Shown: positions 59,462 to 64,000 of the stretch, piece after piece
Position numbering within the stretch: position 1 is the first letter of the stretch
Layout: every line of letters starts with the position of its first letter
Assembly: GCF_900114775.1 (NCBI RefSeq)
Contig: NZ_FOUE01000003.1
Coordinates: 248,001 to 312,000 of the forward strand
Direction of reading: 5' to 3'
Source of the DNA: Marinobacter zhejiangensis
GTDB taxonomy: Bacteria; Pseudomonadota; Gammaproteobacteria; Pseudomonadales; Oleiphilaceae
Length of the DNA stretch: 64,000 bases
Notes under the pieces: generated by a model
The model's input: only the letters and a program-made list of their open reading frames with translations
Database searches by the model: none
What the model was told of the DNA's origin: nothing
Translations under genes and position numbers: made by a program

Positions 59462-60331
59462 ATGATGCAGCAGCCAGTCGTTACATGCTTCTTCGATGAG
59501 CCAACCAACACCTTCAGTTACGTGGTGAAGGACCCCGAAAGCAGTTCCTGTGCGATTGTTGATTCGGTTCTCGACTTTGATTATGCCTCGGGAAGGACCG
59601 ATGTCCGCTCCGCAGACGAGATCGTCGGTTACGTCCAGGACAATGGCCTGACCGTCGAGTGGATTCTGGAAACCCACGTTCACGCCGATCACCTGTCCGC
59701 TGCCCCGTACCTCAAAGACAAACTGAATGGTAAGACCGGCATTGGTGCCAGGATTGTTGAGGTGCAGGAAATCTTTGGTAAGGCCTTTAACGCCGGTACC
59801 GAGTTTGCCCGCGATGGCAGTCAGTTTGATCGCCTGTTCGAGGAAGGAGATACCTTCAAGGTGGGTGGCCTGGATGCCCTTATCCTGCATACCCCGGGAC
59901 ACACTCCGGCGTGCCTGACCTATGTGATCGGCGATGCCGCTTTTGTCGGCGACACCTTGTTTGCACCCGATGCCGGCACCGCACGTTGCGATTTTCCCGG
60001 TGGCAGTGCCCACATCCTGTACCAGTCGATCCAGAAGGTGCTGGCCTTGCCGCCTGAGACCCGTATTTTCCTGTGCCACGACTACAAGGCACCAGGTCGG
60101 GACGAGTACCAGCATAAGACCACCGTCGCTGAGCAGCTGGCCAGCAACATTCATGTCCATACCGGCATGAGTGAAGAAGATTTCGTCAGGCTCCGTACTG
60201 AGCGTGATGCCACATTGGATATGCCTCGCCTGATCCTGCCCTCGGTCCAGGTCAATATGCGGGCCGGTGAGATGCCGCCGGCGGAAGATAACGGCCAGGT
60301 CTACCTGAAAGTCCCAATCAACCGTTTTTAG
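59462..60331 (+). CDS. MBL-fold persulfide dioxygenase-like protein (ETHE1/Blh type)
   Basis: A 289-residue metallo-beta-lactamase-fold protein with THVHADHLSAAPYL (about 63-76), LHTPGHTPACL, FVGDTLFAPDAGTARCDFPGG and FLCHDY. This is the ETHE1/Blh group that oxidises glutathione persulfide to sulfite using one iron. It is followed after nine bases by the phosphatase-like gene that is fused to it in some Blh proteins. GGAGG lies four bases before the ATG; the next codon is also ATG. Confidence 0.87.
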   Translation: MMQQPVVTCFFDEPTNTFSYVVKDPESSSCAIVDSVLDFDYASGRTDVRSADEIVGYVQDNGLTVEWILETHVHADHLSAAPYLKDKLNGKTGIGARIVEVQEIFGKAFNAGTEFARDGSQFDRLFEEGDTFKVGGLDALILHTPGHTPACLTYVIGDAAFVGDTLFAPDAGTARCDFPGGSAHILYQSIQKVLALPPETRIFLCHDYKAPGRDEYQHKTTVAEQLASNIHVHTGMSEEDFVRLRTERDATLDMPRLILPSVQVNMRAGEMPPAEDNGQVYLKVPINRF

Positions 60332-60340
60332 GGGGTGGGT

Positions 60341-60757
60341 ATGAAGATTCATCACCTCGAATCGGAGTTCGCCATAGCCGATTCGCTGTCGCCTGAAGAG
60401 CTGGCGGATGTGAAAGCGCAGGGATTCCAGTCGGTGATCTGCAATCGGCAAGCGGGCGAAGAGGGCTACGAGGGTGAAGATGCCTTCGCTCGCGCGGCCG
60501 CTGATCTCGGACTTGCCTGGGTCTGTATTCCCGTGGCTTCCGGCAGCTATAGCGATGCCGATGTGACGGCCTTCGGGCAGGCCCTCGACAGCGTGCCATC
60601 GCCGATTCTGGCCTTTTGCCGAACCGGGCGCCGGGCGGTGCATATGTGGGCGCAGGCGAGGGCGCGAGCGCCGCACTGCAATATCCCCCAATTGCTCAAA
60701 GCAGCCCACGATGCGGGCCATGATCCCCAGCCCATCAAGGAATTGCTGGATAAGTGA
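60341..60757 (+). CDS. TIGR01244-type sulfurtransferase/phosphatase-like protein
   Basis: A 138-residue protein of the DUF442/TIGR01244 family with a dual-specificity-phosphatase-like fold. The P-loop-like motif FCRTGRRAVHMW at about residues 90-101 has the Cys-Arg core. In Blh and related proteins this domain is fused to the persulfide dioxygenase; here it is separate. It probably passes sulfane sulfur between enzymes. The ATG follows GGGGGTGGGT. Confidence 0.83.
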   Translation: MKIHHLESEFAIADSLSPEELADVKAQGFQSVICNRQAGEEGYEGEDAFARAAADLGLAWVCIPVASGSYSDADVTAFGQALDSVPSPILAFCRTGRRAVHMWAQARARAPHCNIPQLLKAAHDAGHDPQPIKELLDK

Positions 60758-60822
60758 AACGACAGTGACTGCGAGCCTGACAGGCAAGGTGGTCAGGTTC
60801 GGTTTCGGAGGCAAGATCCCAA

Positions 60823-62085
60823 ATGAATAATGACAAGAATTGTTCTGATTACCCGATACGGCACCATGATGTGGTCATCATTGGTGCAGGTTCCGGGGGT
60901 GTGGCAATGGCGGCGAGCCTGCTGAAACGGCAGCCGGATCTGGATATTGCGCTCCTTGACCCAAGTACCACCCACGACTACCAGCCCGGCTGGACCATGG
61001 TGGGGGGCGGAGTGTTCTCCGCAAAAAGTACACGCCGGCGAACGGAGTCAGTTATTCCAGATCGCTGCCAATGGTACCGGCAAGCGGCGGAACGGGTCGA
61101 CGCCGGAGAGCATACGGTTACTCTGGCTGATGGCTGCCGTCTGGGTTATCAGCGTCTGGTGGTTGCGCCGGGCCTGGTGCTGAACTGGGATGCTATTGAG
61201 GGTCTGACCGATACGCTGGGTGAGAACGGGGTAACCTCCAACTACCGTTACGACCTGGCACCCTATACCTGGTCGCTGGTGGAGCAGCTTAAGCAGGGCA
61301 AGGCGTTGTTCTGTCAGCCCCAGATGCCCATCAAATGTGCCGGTGCTCCCCAGAAGGCGATGTACCTGTCAGCGGATCACTGGCGTCGGAACGGCTGCCT
61401 GAAGACGATTGATGTGTCCTTTCATAACGCCGGTGCTGTGCTGTTTGGTGTTGATGCCTATGTACCCGAACTGATGAAGTATGTGGAGATGTATGGCGTT
61501 GAACTCAACTTCCAGGAACGGCTGATTGCCGTCGATGGGAAGGCGAAAGTGGCCCGCTTCGCCAAAACCGTGGGTGAGGAAACGGAAACGGTGGAGCGCT
61601 CGTTTGACATGATCCACGTTGTGCCTCCGCAAATCGCGCCGGAGTTTATTGCCCGTTCTGGACTGGCCAACCCTGACGGCTGGCTTAACCTGAACCCGGA
61701 AACGCTGCAGCACGCGCAATACCCGACGATTTTTGGCCTGGGGGATGCCAGTGGTACCGCTAACGCCAAGACCATGGCGGCGGTCCGCAAGCAAGTGCCG
61801 GTGGTGGCAGAGAACCTGTTGGCGTCTTTGCGTGACCAGCCCCTGAAAGCGGCCTATCTTGGGTATGGCTCTTGCCCGCTGACTGTTGAGCGCGGGCGTA
61901 TCGTACTGGCGGAATTTGGTTATGAGGGGGCTCTGCAGCCAACCTTCCCGACGTGGTTGAACGACGGCACCAAGGCGACCCGGATGGCGTGGTGGCTGAA
62001 AGCCAAGCAGCTGCCCTGGATTTATTGGAATGGCATGCTCAAAGGGCATGAATGGCTGGCGAAACCAGCCAACCGACAAGTGTAA
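60823..62085 (+). CDS. Sulfide:quinone oxidoreductase-like flavoprotein
   Basis: A 420-residue FAD-dependent oxidoreductase. The nucleotide-binding motif is VVIIGAGSGGVAMAASLL (about 16-33), QPQMPIKCAGAPQKAMYLSADHWRR carries a redox Cys, and IFGLGDASGTANAKTMAAVRKQ is the second FAD site. It oxidises sulfide to persulfide or polysulfide at the membrane and passes electrons to quinone. The product would feed the dioxygenase encoded two genes upstream. Confidence 0.88.
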   Translation: MNNDKNCSDYPIRHHDVVIIGAGSGGVAMAASLLKRQPDLDIALLDPSTTHDYQPGWTMVGGGVFSAKSTRRRTESVIPDRCQWYRQAAERVDAGEHTVTLADGCRLGYQRLVVAPGLVLNWDAIEGLTDTLGENGVTSNYRYDLAPYTWSLVEQLKQGKALFCQPQMPIKCAGAPQKAMYLSADHWRRNGCLKTIDVSFHNAGAVLFGVDAYVPELMKYVEMYGVELNFQERLIAVDGKAKVARFAKTVGEETETVERSFDMIHVVPPQIAPEFIARSGLANPDGWLNLNPETLQHAQYPTIFGLGDASGTANAKTMAAVRKQVPVVAENLLASLRDQPLKAAYLGYGSCPLTVERGRIVLAEFGYEGALQPTFPTWLNDGTKATRMAWWLKAKQLPWIYWNGMLKGHEWLAKPANRQV

Positions 62086-62104
62086 GTTGCGCGGAGCGAG
62101 GTTG

Positions 62105-63862
62105 ATGTTGAATCGGTTTGCCAGGGTTCTACCCATCGTCCATTGGTTGAAGGACTATAACGGTGGGACCTTTGTCAGTGATAGCCTGGCGGCGGTCATT
62201 GTGACCCTGATGCTGGTGCCCCAGGCATTGGCGTACGCATTGCTGGCGGGCCTTCCTGCGGAAGTGGGGCTTTATGCCAGTATGATTCCGCTTGTGGTTT
62301 ACGCCCTCTTTGGAACCAGTGCCACGCTGGCGGTGGGGCCGGTTGCGGTTGCCTCGTTGATGACGGCTTCGGCGTTGGGGGGCATTGCCCAGGCCGGGTC
62401 TCCTGAATACGTTGGAGCGGCCTTGGTGCTGGCGGCCCTGTCAGGGCTGATCCTGTTTGCCATGGGGGTTCTCAGGCTGGGTTTCCTGGCCAACTTTCTC
62501 AGCCATCCAGTGATATCCGGATTCGTGACGGCGTCGGGCATCCTGATTGCCGGTAGCCAGATTGGCCATATCCTGGGAATCCAGGGCGGCGGCCACAACC
62601 TGCTGGAAATGGGCCGGGGGCTCTGGCAACAGATTGCGGCCATCAACCCGGTCACCCTGGTGATTGGCGGCGGCGTGTTGGTGTATCTCTACCTGTGCCG
62701 GCGCTTCCTCAAACCGGCATTGGTGGCCATTGGCCTGTCTGAGCGGCTGGCGGATCTGTCCAGCAAGGCGGCGCCGGTGTCTGCGGTGATTGTCACGACA
62801 GCCGCAGCCTGGTTCTGGGATCTCGGCGAAGCCGGCGTCAAGCTGGTGGGCGAAGTGCCCAGCGGCCTGCCCAGCATCAGCCTGCCGCCCCTGGACCCTG
62901 CGATCTGGAGCACGTTGTTGCCGGCAGCGGTACTGATCAGTCTGGTGGGGTTTGTCGAGTCGGTGTCGGTAGCGCAGACCCTCGCAGCCAAACGGCGGCA
63001 ACGGATTGATCCCAATGCCGAGTTGATTGCCCTTGGGCTGGCCAATGTGGGGGCTGGCGTGGGCGGTGGATCACCGGTATCCGGTGGTTTTTCGCGCTCC
63101 GTGGTGAACTTTGAAGCGGGCGCACAAACGCCAGTCGCCGGAGCCCTAACGGCTCTGGGCATCGCGATTGCCACTCTGACCATGACCGGCTTGCTGGCGT
63201 ATCTACCCAAGGCAACCCTGGCGGCCACCATTATCATCGCGATCAGCACCCTGATTGATTTTTCGGCGATTCGTCGCACCTTGTCGTACTCCAAGGCGGA
63301 TGGTGCCGCGATGTTGGCCACCATTGTGTTGACCTTGGTTCACGGCGTTGAGTTGGGGATTCTCGTTGGGGTGGGTATATCCCTGGGGTTGTATCTGTAT
63401 CGGACCAGTCGTCCTCACAGTGCGGTGGTTGGCCTGATTCCGGGTACCGAGCATTTCCGTAATGTGAGCCGTCACGATGTCCGTACCGATGACGCCACGA
63501 TTATTCTGCGGGTGGATGAAAGCCTGTACTTTGCCAACGCCCGTTACCTCGAGGATACGGTTCTGGAATTGGTATCTGCGCGGCCCCGGTTGAAGAATCT
63601 GGTACTGGCCTGCCAGGCGGTGAATGATATTGACGCCTCAGCCCTGGAAAGTCTGGAAGCCATCGATAAACGGCTGGCGGAAGCAGACATTACGTTGCAC
63701 CTGGCGGAAGTCAAAGGTCCGGTTATGGATCGCCTGAGGCGAACGGAGTTCTGTCGGGAACTGCGAGGGAGCATCTTCCTGAGTACCTATGAAGCCTGGC
63801 GTACCCTGGTGAACGCAACACCGGCCAAGGCGAAAGAGAAGCCCGTTACCCAGGGAGGGTAA
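62105..63862 (+). CDS. SulP-family anion transporter with STAS domain
   Basis: A 585-residue transporter with about twelve to fourteen transmembrane segments and a C-terminal STAS domain (about 440-550, ILRVDESLYFANARYLEDTV and VNDIDASALESLEAIDKRL). SulP signatures include LMLVPQALAYALLAGLPAEVGLYASMIP near the start and GGGSPVSGGFSRSVVNFEAGA. It may import sulfate or bicarbonate, or release the sulfate or sulfite made by sulfide oxidation. It lies 19 bases after the SQR gene, after GGAGCGAGG. Confidence 0.88.
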   Translation: MLNRFARVLPIVHWLKDYNGGTFVSDSLAAVIVTLMLVPQALAYALLAGLPAEVGLYASMIPLVVYALFGTSATLAVGPVAVASLMTASALGGIAQAGSPEYVGAALVLAALSGLILFAMGVLRLGFLANFLSHPVISGFVTASGILIAGSQIGHILGIQGGGHNLLEMGRGLWQQIAAINPVTLVIGGGVLVYLYLCRRFLKPALVAIGLSERLADLSSKAAPVSAVIVTTAAAWFWDLGEAGVKLVGEVPSGLPSISLPPLDPAIWSTLLPAAVLISLVGFVESVSVAQTLAAKRRQRIDPNAELIALGLANVGAGVGGGSPVSGGFSRSVVNFEAGAQTPVAGALTALGIAIATLTMTGLLAYLPKATLAATIIIAISTLIDFSAIRRTLSYSKADGAAMLATIVLTLVHGVELGILVGVGISLGLYLYRTSRPHSAVVGLIPGTEHFRNVSRHDVRTDDATIILRVDESLYFANARYLEDTVLELVSARPRLKNLVLACQAVNDIDASALESLEAIDKRLAEADITLHLAEVKGPVMDRLRRTEFCRELRGSIFLSTYEAWRTLVNATPAKAKEKPVTQGG

Positions 63863-63867
63863 CGGGC
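63841..63867. terminator. Terminator hairpin at the SulP stop codon
   Basis: GCCCGTTACCC pairs perfectly with GGGTAACGGGC over 11 bp around AGGGA. The stem includes the TAA of the SulP gene. It lies between convergent genes and can serve both. No clear T-tract. Confidence 0.55.
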
Positions 63868-63878
63868 GTGAGCGCTAG

Positions 63879-64000
63879 TTACTTGTCGTCGAGTTCCTCA
63901 CAACGTTCCATCAGGCGGGCACGGTGCTCATCCCGCCGTTCCTGCCACTCTTGCTTCTGTTCTTCGTGGATCTCGGTCCAGGTCTGACGCTGTTCTTCGG
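63879..64000 (-). CDS. C-terminal part of a charged coiled-coil protein (partial, runs off right edge)
   Basis: Forty codons of a minus-strand frame ending EELDDK and a TAA, preceded by a Glu/Arg/Gln-rich helical sequence (HEEQKQEWQERRDEHRA). The 5' part is outside the window. The composition suggests a coiled-coil or envelope-stress-type protein such as CpxP/Spy-like; too little is visible to assign it. Confidence 0.55.
   Translation of the reverse strand, partial: EEQRQTWTEIHEEQKQEWQERRDEHRARLMERCEELDDK

Noticed and set aside
59435..60814. 459-codon minus-strand open frame opposite the sulfide-oxidation genes
   Set aside because: It lies antisense to two well-recognised enzymes (ETHE1/Blh-like and TIGR01244), has no family resemblance and no ribosome site. 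It is a mirror frame produced by high-GC codon use.
1..64000. CRISPR arrays, rRNA and tRNA genes
   Set aside because: No regularly spaced repeats and no cloverleaf or rRNA sequence noticed on reading both strands; an automated tRNA scan would be the decisive check.

Overview
The window reads as chromosome of a marine, lipid- and amino-acid-degrading gammaproteobacterium, most likely Marinobacter or a close relative. This is an inference from the gene set (secreted lipase with steric chaperone, fused indolepyruvate ferredoxin oxidoreductase, RsuA, LpoB/YcfL, Rnk, sulfide oxidation genes) and from moderately high GC outside one AT-rich island. No tRNA, rRNA, CRISPR array, integrase or intact transposase was recognised.

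Left part (1-34.5 kb): ordinary core and accessory genes. Two tandem lipoprotein phosphoesterases of the nucleotide pyrophosphatase type (2.1-5.7 kb) each sit behind a three-repeat Pho box with phoA-like spacing, so they are probably induced by phosphate starvation. There follow a globin, an eIF-2B-like protein, an XRE regulator divergent from yiaA-pspA, rsuA, ppiC and a COG3014-ycfL-lpoB lipoprotein operon. At 13.5-15.5 kb one polypeptide joins a Clp1/Grc3-like polynucleotide kinase domain to an RNase Z-like metallo-beta-lactamase. At 19.4-23.5 kb an SGNH-hydrolase lipoprotein plus a chaperone-like protein lies next to a classical lipA-lifO pair; both enzyme/chaperone junctions carry a strong hairpin. 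A 271-bp hairpin-rich element with perfect 35-bp terminal inverted repeats lies at 24.5-24.8 kb. Then come a GGDEF protein, a solute-binding protein, a phospholipase-D-like lipoprotein, two L,D-transpeptidases and rnk.

Middle (34.9-45.0 kb): an accessory island with every gene on the minus strand. From 38.1 to 44.2 kb it is an AT-rich array of gene cassettes with eight recognisable attC sites and no integrase, that is, a CALIN or the distal part of a sedentary chromosomal integron. Cassettes carry a barstar-like protein just outside the first attC, VOC proteins, a ParE/Phd-type toxin-antitoxin operon, an ankyrin-like protein, small hypothetical proteins and a 670-residue MORC-like GHKL ATPase joined to a PD-(D/E)XK nuclease domain. 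That protein is a strong candidate for an undescribed single-cassette defence system. The flanking 34.9-36.8 kb block (VOC, MAPEG, NADAR, GFA) has cassette-like content but no attC that I can recognise.

Right part (45-64 kb): amino-acid metabolism (sodium symporter, leucine/phenylalanine-type dehydrogenase, fused indolepyruvate ferredoxin oxidoreductase, AzlCD exporter), dodecin, ThpR, CHAD and GNAT-like proteins, and a sulfide-oxidation operon (persulfide-dioxygenase-like MBL protein, TIGR01244 phosphatase/sulfurtransferase-like protein, sulfide:quinone oxidoreductase, SulP transporter). Coding sequences run off both window edges.
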